Positions 50,117 to 59,078 are shown, numbered from the stretch's first letter. The stretch is 64,000 nucleotides of DNA from Palsa-744 sp036498265 (GCA_036498265.1 DASYFT010000005.1:186001-250000), one strand, 5' to 3'. Notes: a model not told the origin generated them from the letters alone. A program made the numbers and translations.

Positions 50117-52138
50117 ATGGCCGACGAGTCGCAGGAGACGCGCGACGGAGGCGGTGCGGGGCGCGCGGAGGCTCATCCGCCATTGCCGCGAGACAAGCGC
50201 GGCTGGCACGTCGCTCCGGCGCCCGACGGTCGCGGCATGCCGGCGCCGACCGGGACGCCCCCACACCGCAGGCCGGCGTTCCTGTGGTTCATCCTGGCCC
50301 TGTTCGCACTCAACTGGCTGTCGGTGCTGCTCTTCGCGCCCTCCTCGAGCAACACCGAAAAGCGGGTCGGGGTGCCGTTCAACCCGTACTTCCTCCAGGA
50401 GGTGCAGGCGGGCCAGGTCAGGTCGATCTCGACCAAGGGCGACACGGTGCAGGGGACGTTCACGACCAAGCTGAAGTACCCGCCGAACGCCAAGAAACCG
50501 ACCGTCACGAAGCAGTTCAGCACCCAGATCCCGTCGTTCTGGAACGGCGCCCAGCTGTCCGCCCTGCTCAAAGAAAAGGGCGTCGAAATCAACGCCAAGC
50601 CGACGACGACGGGCACCTCGCTCCTCGCCGAGCTGCTGCTCGGCTTCGGCCCGACGCTCCTGATCGTGGGGCTCTTCGTGCTGCTGGCCCGTCGTGCCGC
50701 CCAGGGTGGCGCGGGGGCGTTGGGCAACTTCGGACGCTCGCGCGCGCGGCGCGTGGACCCGGAGAAAATCCGCGTCACCTTCGACGACGTCGCGGGGATC
50801 GACGAGGCGAAGAGGGAGCTCACCGAGATCGTGGACTTCCTGAAACATCCCGATCGCTACCAGCGCCTCGGCGGCCGGATCCCTCACGGTGTCCTGCTGT
50901 CCGGACCACCGGGCACCGGCAAGACGCTGTTGGCGCGCGCGGTCGCCGGCGAGGCGCAGGCCGCGTTCTTCGCGATCTCCGCCTCCGAGTTCATCGAGGC
51001 GATCGTCGGCGTCGGAGCGTCGCGCGTCCGCGATCTCTTCGCCAAGGCCAAGGAGGCAGAGCCGGCGATCATCTTCATCGACGAGCTCGATGCGATCGGA
51101 CGCTCGCGCCAGGGCAGCGTCTCCGTGACCGGCGCCAATGACGAGCGCGAGCAGACGCTCGACCAGATCCTGACCGAAATGGACGGCTTCGAAAGCTCGG
51201 ACGCCGTCGTCGTGCTCGCAGCGACCAACCGCCCCGAGATCCTCGATCCGGCGCTCCTGCGACCCGGCCGCTTCGACAGGCGCGTGACCGTGTCGCCGCC
51301 CGATCGCGACGGCCGTCGCAAGATCCTCGAAGTCCACACCCGCTCGATCCCGCTTGCCGACGACGTCGACCTCGGCGAGCTCGCCGCCTCGACGCCCGGG
51401 ATGGTGGGAGCGGACCTCGCCAACCTGTGCAACGAGGCCGCACTGCTCGCCGCGCGACGGGAACACGACAAGGTGACCATGGCCGACTTCACCGACTCGT
51501 TGGAGAAGGTCATACTCGGCTCGCCGCGCGGGATCGTGCTGTCGCCCGCCGATCGCGAGCGCACCGCCTACCACGAGTCGGGACACGCCCTCGTGGGCAT
51601 GCTCACCCCGGCCGCCGATCCGGTTCGCAAAGTGACCATCATCCCCCGCGGGATGGCGCTGGGCGTCACGCTGTCGACCCCCGACACGGACCGCGTCTCC
51701 TACATCCGCGAGGAGCTCGAGGCGAAGATCCGCGTATCGCTCGGGGGTCGCACCGCCGAGGAACTCATCTACGGGACGATCAGCTCCGGCGCGGAGTCCG
51801 ACATCCAGCAGCTCACCCAGGTTGCCCGCGAGATGGTCGGGCGCTGGGGGATGAGCGACGCGATCGGCCCCGTCGCCGTGCTCCCGAGCGACGGGCAGGG
51901 CCCGCTGCTGCCGGGCGCGAGCGAGACCTCCGAGGCGACCCAGCGGCTGATCGACGAAGAGGTCCACCGGATAGTCGAGGGCTCCCATGAAGACGTGACG
52001 CACCTGCTGGCCGAGCACCGCGAGCAGCTCGAGAGCCTGACCCAGGCGCTGCTCAAGTCGGAGACGCTCGACGCCAAAGACGCCTACGAGGCGGCAGGGG
52101 TCCCGATGCGCCGGCAGGAGACGGCCGCGGTCTCCTGA
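50117..52138 (+). CDS. ftsH: ATP-dependent zinc metalloprotease FtsH, altered pore loop
   Basis: The 673-residue product has two membrane spans (about 54-73 and 168-191) around a short outer domain, then an AAA+ module: Walker A GPPGTGKT (263-270), Walker B IIFIDE (318-323), DEREQTLDQ (342-350), second-region arginines PGRFDRR. The protease has the zinc motif HESGH (486-490) and a third ligand Asp in the SGAESDIQQ segment. Pore loop 1 reads EAIVGVG (294-300), where E. coli FtsH has MFVGVG; the pore phenylalanine is Ile296. It degrades unassembled and regulatory membrane proteins. TAGCAT lies 29 bases before the start. Confidence 0.95.
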   Translation: MADESQETRDGGGAGRAEAHPPLPRDKRGWHVAPAPDGRGMPAPTGTPPHRRPAFLWFILALFALNWLSVLLFAPSSSNTEKRVGVPFNPYFLQEVQAGQVRSISTKGDTVQGTFTTKLKYPPNAKKPTVTKQFSTQIPSFWNGAQLSALLKEKGVEINAKPTTTGTSLLAELLLGFGPTLLIVGLFVLLARRAAQGGAGALGNFGRSRARRVDPEKIRVTFDDVAGIDEAKRELTEIVDFLKHPDRYQRLGGRIPHGVLLSGPPGTGKTLLARAVAGEAQAAFFAISASEFIEAIVGVGASRVRDLFAKAKEAEPAIIFIDELDAIGRSRQGSVSVTGANDEREQTLDQILTEMDGFESSDAVVVLAATNRPEILDPALLRPGRFDRRVTVSPPDRDGRRKILEVHTRSIPLADDVDLGELAASTPGMVGADLANLCNEAALLAARREHDKVTMADFTDSLEKVILGSPRGIVLSPADRERTAYHESGHALVGMLTPAADPVRKVTIIPRGMALGVTLSTPDTDRVSYIREELEAKIRVSLGGRTAEELIYGTISSGAESDIQQLTQVAREMVGRWGMSDAIGPVAVLPSDGQGPLLPGASETSEATQRLIDEEVHRIVEGSHEDVTHLLAEHREQLESLTQALLKSETLDAKDAYEAAGVPMRRQETAAVS

Positions 52139-52281
52139 CCGGGACGAGCCTTCTCGACGCGCCGCGACCGGCGAGCAACGGCCGCCGGCTCGCGCGCTGG
52201 CCACGCGCGCGCCGGCCGTTCGCGCGCCGGCCGCTCGACCGCTGGTTCGCTCCTGTCGCGGGCGTCTGCGCGGCGGGGCCC

Positions 52282-54102
52282 GTGATCGCCGCCACGGCGC
52301 GATCGCTCAGCGACGGCTGGCTCCCCGCCGGCGACCAGGCCAATATCGCGATCCGGGCCTTCGATGTGCTCACCTCGCGAAGTCCGCTGCTCGGCCTTCA
52401 CTCCGACGTGAGCCAGGTGACCCACCATGCGGTCTACAGCCTCGGTCCCATGCTCTTCTGGCTGCTGGCGCTGCCCTCGCACTTCGGCAGCACCGGCACG
52501 ATGGTGCTCACGATGGGCATCGTCAACAGCGCGGCGATCGTCGGATCGGTCGTGCTCGCGCGCCGGCGCGGCGGGCGGGCGCTCATGCTCATCAGCGCGG
52601 TCGCGCTCGTGCTGATGGCACGCTCGCTGGCGCCCGAGGTGCTGCACGACGTGTGGAACCCCTCGGCCGGGCTCTTCCCGTTCACCCTGCTGATCTTCCT
52701 GTGCTGGTCTCTGGCGTGCGGCGAATACCGCCTGCTCCCCGTCACGGTCCTGGTGGTCAGCTTTGTTGTGCAGTGCCAGCTCGCGTTCGTGCCGCCCTGC
52801 CTCGGCCTGCTGGCGGTGGGCCTGGTCGGCCTGGGCGTGTCGCTGAGATCGTCACCGCGCCGTCCGGCCCCGGCGAGCGACGCTGCCGCGGAGCCCCCTC
52901 CCTCCTCGACCGAGCCCGCCCCCTCCGGTCGACGGGTCTGGTGGCGCTGGGCGCTCGCGACGCTGCTCGTGGCTGTCGTGTGCTGGACGCCACCTGTGAT
53001 CGACCAGATCGAGGGCAACCCCGGCAACCTCACCGCCGTCGTTCGGACCGCCAAAGCCAACCCGCCCTCGCTGGGCGACAGCGTCGGCTGGCACGCCGTC
53101 GTGCGCGCCGTGGGCATCCGGCCGTGGTGGCTGCGCGATCCGGCGTCGCCGTGGGAACGCAAGAACGAAGTCCGCGTCGCCTCGAGCTCGGCGGCCACCG
53201 TCTCGACCATCCTCACCCTGCTCGCGCTGGTTGGGCTCGCCGTCGCCGGAGTCTTGCGCCGCGAGGCCGAGCTCTGGACCGGGGCGCTGATCGCGCTGGC
53301 CCTGTGTGCGGGGCTCGCCTTCGTCGCCGCCTCGACGCCGACCTTGCGGGTGCTGGCGGAAACCCTCGGCTACACGCTGTGGTGGGCGTCGCCCGCCGGC
53401 ATGTTCGTCTGGGTGGTGACGGCGTGGGGGGTGCTCAGGACGCTCGCCCGCGTTGCCCGGTCCGTACGGCGACCTCATGACACGCACCGTGCCGCGACGC
53501 TCCCGCGCGCGGCCCTGCCCCGATGGCCGGCCGGTGAGGCGCAGCGAGGCGCGACGGGCGCGTCGGCGCTTGCCTCCGTGATCGGGTTGCTGGTGCTCGT
53601 GGCGGCCTCCGCCGCCGTCGCGGGCGCCGAGCGCCCCGACTATCACCTGAGCGAGTACCGCCCCGTGGCGACCATCTCGACGGCGCTCGAACGGGGAGTC
53701 CCGCGCGGACGGACCGTGCTGCTGATCGGCGCGCTCGGGAGCGAAACGTTCCGCTTCAAAATGGCGGCTCGCTTTGCGCTGGTGCGGCGCGGGATCCGTC
53801 CCCTCTCACCGGGCAAGGACGTCCGGCTCGGGAGCTGGTACGAGCAGGATCACCACCCCTACGACTGCGTCGTCTACCTCGAGGACGGCACGGCGAGACC
53901 CGTCGTGGCGAGCCCCCCGTCGCCTGCTCGAGCGGTATCGAGCGGGGCGTCACGTCGGGTCCCGGCCGCGCGCGCCGTCTGGCGCGCGCACATGATCGCC
54001 CGCGTGGGCTTCGACGACGACAGCGCCGTCCTGCCGCTGAGCGTGTGGACTGCGCCCGCGGGGTGTCCACGACTCGCCCCGGGCGCCGCGCACGCCGGGT
54101 GA
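52282..54102 (+). CDS. GT-C-like polytopic membrane protein
   Basis: The 606-residue frame has about ten hydrophobic helices in the first two thirds and an outer-facing C-terminal part. Early sequence DGWLPAGDQANIAIRAFDVL has the acidic first loop seen in GT39/ArnT-type glycosyltransferases that use polyprenyl-phosphate sugars. GTG 52282 is the first clear start. The same frame stays open back to 52135 and encodes WFAPVAGVCAAGPVIAA, a likely first helix, but has no ATG/GTG/TTG there. A CTG start overlapping the ftsH stop, or loss of that helix, is possible. Acceptor unknown. Confidence 0.7.
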   Translation: MIAATARSLSDGWLPAGDQANIAIRAFDVLTSRSPLLGLHSDVSQVTHHAVYSLGPMLFWLLALPSHFGSTGTMVLTMGIVNSAAIVGSVVLARRRGGRALMLISAVALVLMARSLAPEVLHDVWNPSAGLFPFTLLIFLCWSLACGEYRLLPVTVLVVSFVVQCQLAFVPPCLGLLAVGLVGLGVSLRSSPRRPAPASDAAAEPPPSSTEPAPSGRRVWWRWALATLLVAVVCWTPPVIDQIEGNPGNLTAVVRTAKANPPSLGDSVGWHAVVRAVGIRPWWLRDPASPWERKNEVRVASSSAATVSTILTLLALVGLAVAGVLRREAELWTGALIALALCAGLAFVAASTPTLRVLAETLGYTLWWASPAGMFVWVVTAWGVLRTLARVARSVRRPHDTHRAATLPRAALPRWPAGEAQRGATGASALASVIGLLVLVAASAAVAGAERPDYHLSEYRPVATISTALERGVPRGRTVLLIGALGSETFRFKMAARFALVRRGIRPLSPGKDVRLGSWYEQDHHPYDCVVYLEDGTARPVVASPPSPARAVSSGASRRVPAARAVWRAHMIARVGFDDDSAVLPLSVWTAPAGCPRLAPGAAHAG

Positions 54103-54120
54103 GGCGCGGAGCGGCTCCGG

Positions 54121-54138
54121 GGGCCGGCCCGCCGGCCC
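54121..54138. terminator. 7-bp hairpin between convergent genes
   Basis: GGGCCGG (54121-54127), loop CCCG, CCGGCCC (54132-54138). It lies between the GT-C-like gene stop and the reverse-strand gene stop at 54152. Confidence 0.55.
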
Positions 54139-54151
54139 GCCGACCGCCGGC

Positions 54152-54487
54152 CTACAGGTCGATCGCGCGCATCGTGTGCTCGTCGGGAAGCTTCTCGAGG
54201 ATCGCCCACAGGATCTCGCGCTCGGCGGCCTGCTCGCGCTGCAGGTCGTTGAGCAGCAGCCTGACCGCGCTGTAGGTGATCTTCATCTGCCGCTCGCCAA
54301 GCGCCAGGATCAGGACCCCGCGCTCGTCGGGCAGTGCCTCCAGGCCTGCGAGCACCTCGCGCGCGAGCCGGCGGATCTCTTCCTCGTGTGCCTCATCGGA
54401 GACCAGCAGCCGCACGGCGCTGGCGACGACGGGCACCTCGTCCAGGTCGAGGTAGAGATGGTAGGCGGGGTCCGCCTCCTCCGCCAT
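54152..54487 (-). CDS. hypothetical protein with internal duplication (111 aa)
   Basis: The protein contains two copies of a ~38-residue unit. Residues 23-60 start SAVRLLVSDEAHEEEI and reach LPDERG; residues 73-108 start SAVRLLLNDLQREQAA and reach LPDEHT. Each is likely a helix-helix-strand module, and the copies may pack as a pseudo-dimer. No family known to me. The start overlaps the stop of the upstream membrane gene (ATGA), so both come from one transcript. Soluble and acidic overall. Confidence 0.7.
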   Translation of the reverse strand: MAEEADPAYHLYLDLDEVPVVASAVRLLVSDEAHEEEIRRLAREVLAGLEALPDERGVLILALGERQMKITYSAVRLLLNDLQREQAAEREILWAILEKLPDEHTMRAIDL

Positions 54488-54903
54488 CAGACGACCACGT
54501 CCTCCTCGGACGCGGTCGCGGCCGGTCTTCTCAGCGCCCGGCCGACACGTCCGCCGGCGGCTCCGATCAGCATCCCGACGATCGCCGTCACGACCGCCAG
54601 CAGCGGCGGGAAGCTCCCGAGCGAGACTTTCGCGTGCGTGCCGGCGATCGCGTGTGCCACCAGCAGCGACGTGCCGTAGATCGCGCCGCCGACCAGCCCG
54701 CGGTCGGCTCCGCCCCAGCCGTCCTGGTGCTCGAAGCCCGCGAGGAAACCGCCGACTCCGGCGAGTATCGCGACGACCCAGTAGGCGCCCGTCGAGACGC
54801 CGACGAGCACCCCCGCGAGCGCGCCGATCACGGCGGGCACGATCCCGCCTGTGATGATCTGGACGGGACGTGGGCGGTCCCGGAACAGAACCGGTGAGTA
54901 CAT
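54487..54903 (-). CDS. glycine-rich multi-span membrane protein (138 aa)
   Basis: About four hydrophobic segments: VQIITGGIVPAVIGALAGVL, TGAYWVVAILAGVGGFLAGF, GGAIYGTSLLVAHAIAG and PPLLAVVTAIVGMLIGAAGG. Glycine- and alanine-rich helices are typical of small integral proteins. The start ATG 54903 is preceded by GGAGGAAGG. Overlaps the downstream duplicated-domain gene by four bases, suggesting a two-protein unit. No family recognised. Confidence 0.7.
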   Translation of the reverse strand: MYSPVLFRDRPRPVQIITGGIVPAVIGALAGVLVGVSTGAYWVVAILAGVGGFLAGFEHQDGWGGADRGLVGGAIYGTSLLVAHAIAGTHAKVSLGSFPPLLAVVTAIVGMLIGAAGGRVGRALRRPAATASEEDVVV

Positions 54904-54957
54904 CTGACCCCTTCCTCCGAGCTTGGCAGCAAACCGTATCGTGTTGCCCGGCCTGGG

Positions 54958-54963
54958 TAGCGT
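54958..54963 (+). promoter_or_regulatory. -10 box TAGCGT of the flavin oxidoreductase gene
   Basis: TAGCGT lies 7 bases before GTG 54971, leaderless spacing. Confidence 0.55.
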
Positions 54964-54970
54964 GTGCCGG

Positions 54971-55981
54971 GTGCCCGCGCCGTTTCGCCTCTCCGTCCTC
55001 GACCAGTCACCGATCTCGCAGGGCTCGACCGGTGTCGAGGCGCTGCGCAACACGGTCGATCTCGCCACGCTGGCGGACGAGCTCGGCTATCACCGCTACT
55101 GGGTGGCCGAGCACCACGGCGGCACGATGCTGGCGGGCCCCAGCCCCGAGGCGCTGATCGGCCCGATAGCCGCTGCCACGCGGCGGATCCGCGTCGGCAG
55201 CGGCGGAGTGATGCTGCCCCACTACAGCCCGCTGAAGGTGGCCGAGACCTTCAGCGTGCTGGCCGGCCTCTTCCCGGGCCGGATCGACCTCGGCATCGGG
55301 CGCGCGGCGGGCACCGACGCGATGACGGCGTTCGCCCTGCAGCGCGATCGCCGCCAGGCCTCGCCGGACGACTTCCCGCAGCAGCTGGCCGAGCTGCTCG
55401 GGTACCTGAACGACCGGCTGCCAGATGACTTCCCGTTCGCGCGACTGGCCAAGACGCTCCCCGGCGCCCCCGAGCGGCCCGAGCCGTGGCTGCTCGGCTC
55501 GTCTCCGCAGAGTGCGCTGTGGGCTGCCGAGCTCGGGCTGCCGTACGCGTTCGCGGACTTCATCAACCCGCAGGGCGCGGAGATCGCCGCTCTGTACCGC
55601 CAGCGCTTCGCCGAGCACGAACACGACGGGACGCGATCGCGCACGGCCGTGGCCGCGTGGGTGCTCTGCGCCGACAGCGACGAGGAGGCGCGCCGGCTCG
55701 CCGCGAGCTCGCGGATGACCTTCACCAAGCTGCGCCGCGGCGAGCTGATCGCCGTGCCCCCGCCGGAGGAGGCGCTGGCGTTCCTCGCCGCCGACGAGGG
55801 CGCCGGCGGGCGCAGCCCGCGGCGGCGTGCGATCCTGGGCGCGCCCGAGCGGGTCCGCGCCGAGCTCGAGTCGCTCGTCGAGGAATACGGCGCCGAGGAG
55901 GCCATCATCGTGACGATCACCTACGACCATCGCGCCCGGCGACGCTCCTACGAGCTGCTCGCCGAGGCCTTCGAGCTGTGA
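54971..55981 (+). CDS. LLM-class flavin-dependent oxidoreductase
   Basis: The 336-residue protein is a bacterial-luciferase-like TIM barrel: LSVLDQSPISQGSTGVEALR, YHRYWVAEHHGGTMLAGPSP (the flavin/substrate region), RIRVGSGGVMLPHYSPLKVA, then LGIGRAAGTDAM and PWLLGSSPQSALWAAELGLP. It belongs to the MsnO8/YwcH-type group that uses FMNH2 or F420. Substrate unknown. GTG start seven bases after TAGCGT. Its stop overlaps the GNAT GTG. Confidence 0.93.
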   Translation: MPAPFRLSVLDQSPISQGSTGVEALRNTVDLATLADELGYHRYWVAEHHGGTMLAGPSPEALIGPIAAATRRIRVGSGGVMLPHYSPLKVAETFSVLAGLFPGRIDLGIGRAAGTDAMTAFALQRDRRQASPDDFPQQLAELLGYLNDRLPDDFPFARLAKTLPGAPERPEPWLLGSSPQSALWAAELGLPYAFADFINPQGAEIAALYRQRFAEHEHDGTRSRTAVAAWVLCADSDEEARRLAASSRMTFTKLRRGELIAVPPPEEALAFLAADEGAGGRSPRRRAILGAPERVRAELESLVEEYGAEEAIIVTITYDHRARRRSYELLAEAFEL

Positions 55982-56592
55982 GCACCGGCGGCCCGGGGGC
56001 GGGCGTGCGCCGGGCGCTCGCCGCCGACGTGCCGGCCCTGTCAGCGGTCCTCGCCCGTGCCTTCCTCGACGACCCGGTCGCGGGCTGGGCGTTCCGCGCC
56101 GGCGACCTGCGCCTGGCCGCGCTCGAGCGCTTCCAGGGAACCCGTCTGCGCCAGCTGCTCGACGCGGGCGAGGTGTGGACGACCGACGATCTGACGTGCG
56201 CGGCCCTCTGGGCGGCGCCCGGGCACTGGCGCTCCACCCCGCTGGAGGAAGCTCAGATCGCGGGCAGCTTCATGCACCCGCGCCTGATCGCGCGCCTGCC
56301 GCTGGCGGCCCTCGGATGGCAGCTCATGGAGCGCCGGCATCCATCCACGCCGCAGCACTGGTATCTCGCGGTTCTCGGAACCGACCCCGATGCGCAGGGA
56401 AGAGGCCTCGGGTCGGCCGTCCTCTCCGCGATGCTGGAGCAGTGCGACCGGGACGGCGTGCCGTGCTACCTGGAGTCCTCCAAGGAGCGCAACATCGACT
56501 TCTACGCCCGGCACGGGTTCAGGGTCACGGGTGAGATCAAGCTGCTGCGGGGGCCGGACGTGTGGCCGATGTGGCGTGACGCGCGCCCCTGA
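55978..56592 (+). CDS. GNAT-family N-acetyltransferase
   Basis: The 204-residue protein has the GNAT core: ADVPALSAVLARAFLDDPVA at the front, WYLAVLGTDPDAQGRGLGSA with the acetyl-CoA loop QGRGLGSAVL, and YLESSKERNIDFYARHGFRV followed by the family-typical tail. The substrate is unknown. GTG start overlaps the flavin oxidoreductase stop (GTGA), so both are co-translated and may act on one pathway. Confidence 0.9.
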   Translation: MSTGGPGAGVRRALAADVPALSAVLARAFLDDPVAGWAFRAGDLRLAALERFQGTRLRQLLDAGEVWTTDDLTCAALWAAPGHWRSTPLEEAQIAGSFMHPRLIARLPLAALGWQLMERRHPSTPQHWYLAVLGTDPDAQGRGLGSAVLSAMLEQCDRDGVPCYLESSKERNIDFYARHGFRVTGEIKLLRGPDVWPMWRDARP

Positions 56593-56620
56593 ATAGAACC
56601 ACCCCGATCGGCGCGAGGCC

Positions 56621-57472
56621 CTACTCGGTCGCCGAGCCGTTGCGCCGTTCGGCCATGTCGGCGCCGGTCGTCGTGGTCATCACCGAAGCGGCCCCGCCGC
56701 CGATCACGCGGCGGACGAGCCCGGGGGTGAGGATCCTCAGAACCGCGGCAAGCGCGTAGGCGCGGGGAACGTAGCGCTCGGGACGGCGGCCGATACCGGC
56801 TTCGTGGATTGCCTCGGCCGCGCGCTCGGGCGTGGAGACGATCCAGCGCGTCCACGGCCTGCCGGTGAGCTCGGCCTGCGGGAACCCCTCGGTGGCGATG
56901 AAGCCCGGGAGCACCAGCCCCACGTGCACGCCGTTCGGGCGCTCCTCCGCCCACAGCGAGTCCGACCATCCGGCGAGCGCGAACTTGGAGGCGCTGTATG
57001 CGCCGGTGCCCCCGCGCGCGACCCGGCCGGCGGTCGAGGCCACGTTCACGATCGCGCTCGGGGCCGAGGCGCGGAGCAGCGGCAGGAGCGCCTCCGTCAC
57101 ACGCAGCTGGGCATCGAAGTTGATCGCCATGGTGCGCCGCACGTTCTCGTAGCCGCCGTCGCCGAAGTCGGAGCGCCAGGCCGCGCCCGCGTTGTTGACC
57201 AGCAGGTCGAGACGGCCGTGGCGCTCCAGCACGTGGTCGCGGATCCGCGCCGGCGCCTCCGGCTCGACCAGGTCCGTGGCCACCCAGCTGACGCTGTCGC
57301 CGCCGAGCTCGGCGGCGACAGCGCGCAGGCGCTCCTCGCGACGAGCGACAAGCACCAGTGAGGCGCCCGGCTCGCGGGACAGCCGGCGTGCGGTCGCCTC
57401 CCCGATACCGCTAGAGGCGCCCGTGATGAGCATCACCGGCGCGTGACCCGCTTGATGGCTGTGCTCTGCCAT
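56621..57472 (-). CDS. classical SDR oxidoreductase
   Basis: The 283-residue protein has TGASSGIG (18-25), LLVNNAGAAW, and the catalytic set Ser (NVASTAG), Tyr and Lys (GAYSASKFALAG). This is a complete classical short-chain dehydrogenase. Cofactor preference is probably NADP(H) because Arg residues (VARREERL) follow strand 2. The substrate is unknown. The gene is divergent from the UbiE-like gene. Confidence 0.92.
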   Translation of the reverse strand: MAEHSHQAGHAPVMLITGASSGIGEATARRLSREPGASLVLVARREERLRAVAAELGGDSVSWVATDLVEPEAPARIRDHVLERHGRLDLLVNNAGAAWRSDFGDGGYENVRRTMAINFDAQLRVTEALLPLLRASAPSAIVNVASTAGRVARGGTGAYSASKFALAGWSDSLWAEERPNGVHVGLVLPGFIATEGFPQAELTGRPWTRWIVSTPERAAEAIHEAGIGRRPERYVPRAYALAAVLRILTPGLVRRVIGGGAASVMTTTTGADMAERRNGSATE

Positions 57473-57541
57473 GAACCTCGCTCCCTCGCTCGACGGTGCC
57501 GGGGCGGCGCCCGGCGGCTAGCCTTTCAGATCGGCGACGAC

Positions 57542-58306
57542 ATGAGCGAGCCCGCACACAGCGACGCGGCAGGCGTCGCTTCATCCGATCGCAGATCGGC
57601 CGGCAAGCGCGAGGCGCTCGAGCTGTTCCGCGGGCTGCCACGACGCTACGACAGGCTGTCGGCGGCGCTCAGCTTCTGGCAGGACCCGCGCTGGCGCCGC
57701 GCGCTGGTGAGCGCGGTCGCGCCACGCTCAGGCGAGCGCGTGCTCGACGTCGCGACGGGCACCGGCATGGTCGCGGCCGAGCTGCTCTCGCGCGCGGACT
57801 GCACGGTTGTGGGCCTCGATCAGAGCAGGGAGATGCTGGCCGCGGCGCGCGCCCGGTTCGCCGGGGCGCGCAGCTCTCGCGTGGAGCTGATCGAGGGTGA
57901 GGCCGAGGCGCTCCCGTTCGCCGACGCGAGCTTCGACGCGCTGACCTTCACCTACCTGCTGCGCTACGTCGAGGACCCGGCCGCGACGCTCGTGGAGCTG
58001 GCTCGCGTGGTCCGCGCAGGGGGTCGCGTGGCCTCGCTCGAGTTCGGCGTACCGCCGTGGTGGCCGGCCCGCGTCGCCTGGCGCTTGTACACGGGGGTCG
58101 GCCTGCCGGCGCTCGGCCGGATCGACTCGCGCGAGTGGTTCGAGGTGGGCCGCTTCCTGGGGCCGAGCATCCGCTCCTTCTACGAGCGCCACCCGCTCGA
58201 GCAGATCGTGGAGTACTGGCGCGAGGCCGGGCTGGAGAACGTGCAGGTCCGGCGGATGAGCCTCGGCGGCGGTGTCGTGATGTCCGCCACGAAGGGCGAG
58301 CGCTGA
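57542..58306 (+). CDS. UbiE/MenG-like methyltransferase
   Basis: The 254-residue SAM-dependent enzyme has motif I VLDVATGTGMVAAELL, the acidic tip VVGLDQSREML, motif II-like ALPFADASFDALTFTYLLRY, and post-motif residues RVVRAGGRVASLEFGVP, all matching UbiE/MenG. It probably methylates a quinone precursor (demethylmenaquinone) or a related isoprenoid. The UbiA-like membrane gene follows immediately, supporting quinone or isoprenoid lipid work. TAGCCT lies 17 bases before the ATG. Confidence 0.88.
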   Translation: MSEPAHSDAAGVASSDRRSAGKREALELFRGLPRRYDRLSAALSFWQDPRWRRALVSAVAPRSGERVLDVATGTGMVAAELLSRADCTVVGLDQSREMLAAARARFAGARSSRVELIEGEAEALPFADASFDALTFTYLLRYVEDPAATLVELARVVRAGGRVASLEFGVPPWWPARVAWRLYTGVGLPALGRIDSREWFEVGRFLGPSIRSFYERHPLEQIVEYWREAGLENVQVRRMSLGGGVVMSATKGER

Positions 58307-58311
58307 GCGGG

Positions 58312-59043
58312 ATGTCCGCACGACCCGAGCGCCCGGCCTTCTACGCGCTCGGCGGCGGCCGGGTGGGCGACCTCGTGACGCTGCTGCACCCGCCGTACAC
58401 CGCCTGGCACCTGAGCTACTTCGCGCTCGGCGCGGCGGCCGCCCCGCGGCTCCACGTCGACCGCCTGCTGTGGGGCCTCGCCGCCTTCGGGCTCGCCGTC
58501 GGCATCGCGGCGCATGCGCTCGACGAGCTGCACGACCGCCCGCTGCGCACCGGTCTGAGCGACCGGACCCTTCGGCTGCTCGCCGTCGTGAGCCTGCTCG
58601 GAGCGCTCGCGATCGGCGTCGGCGGCATCGTCACCGTGACCGCGTGGCTGGTGCCGTTCGTCGTCGCCGGGGCGCTCTTCCTCCCGGCCTACAACCTCGA
58701 GCTGATCGGCGGACGCCTGCACAGCGACCTCTGGTTCGCGGTGGGGTGGGGCGCCTTCCCGGCGTTCACCGGTTACTTCGCCAATGCGGAGAAGGTCGCG
58801 CTCCCGGGCGTGCTCATCGCGGCAGGCTGCCTCGCGATGAGCGTGGCACAGCGGCGGCTGAGCTCACCTGCACGCGACCTGCGCCGCCGCACCCGCTCCG
58901 TGAGCGGTGTGCGCACGCTCCCGGACGGCGCCGCCGAAGAGCTCTCGGTCGCGGGTCTGCTGGCGCCACTCGACGGTGCCCTCGCGGCGCTGTCGCTCGC
59001 GATCGTGGTGACCGCGTGCGCTCTCGTCGTGGCGCGCCTGTAG
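58312..59043 (+). CDS. UbiA-like polytopic membrane protein
   Basis: The 243-residue product has about seven hydrophobic segments and an early acidic motif in the second helix, HALDELHDRPLRTGLSD, reminiscent of the first Asp-rich motif of UbiA prenyltransferases, but the second motif is not clear. It may be a divergent UbiA family member or a transport/anchoring protein. It starts six bases after the methyltransferase stop, so both act together. Confidence in the prenyltransferase assignment is limited. Confidence 0.65.
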   Translation: MSARPERPAFYALGGGRVGDLVTLLHPPYTAWHLSYFALGAAAAPRLHVDRLLWGLAAFGLAVGIAAHALDELHDRPLRTGLSDRTLRLLAVVSLLGALAIGVGGIVTVTAWLVPFVVAGALFLPAYNLELIGGRLHSDLWFAVGWGAFPAFTGYFANAEKVALPGVLIAAGCLAMSVAQRRLSSPARDLRRRTRSVSGVRTLPDGAAEELSVAGLLAPLDGALAALSLAIVVTACALVVARL

Positions 59044-59065
59044 CGGCCCGGCGCCCACCGGGCCG
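59044..59065. terminator. 8-bp GC hairpin between convergent genes
   Basis: CGGCCCGG (59044-59051), loop CGCCCA, CCGGGCCG (59058-59065), in the gap between the UbiA-like and galK stops. Confidence 0.55.
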
Positions 59066-59078
59066 GTGAGCGAGATCC

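Noticed and set aside
49844..52204. Long reverse-strand frame over ftsH
   Set aside because: FtsH on the forward strand has complete AAA+ and HExxH-type motifs; the antisense frame is a shadow.
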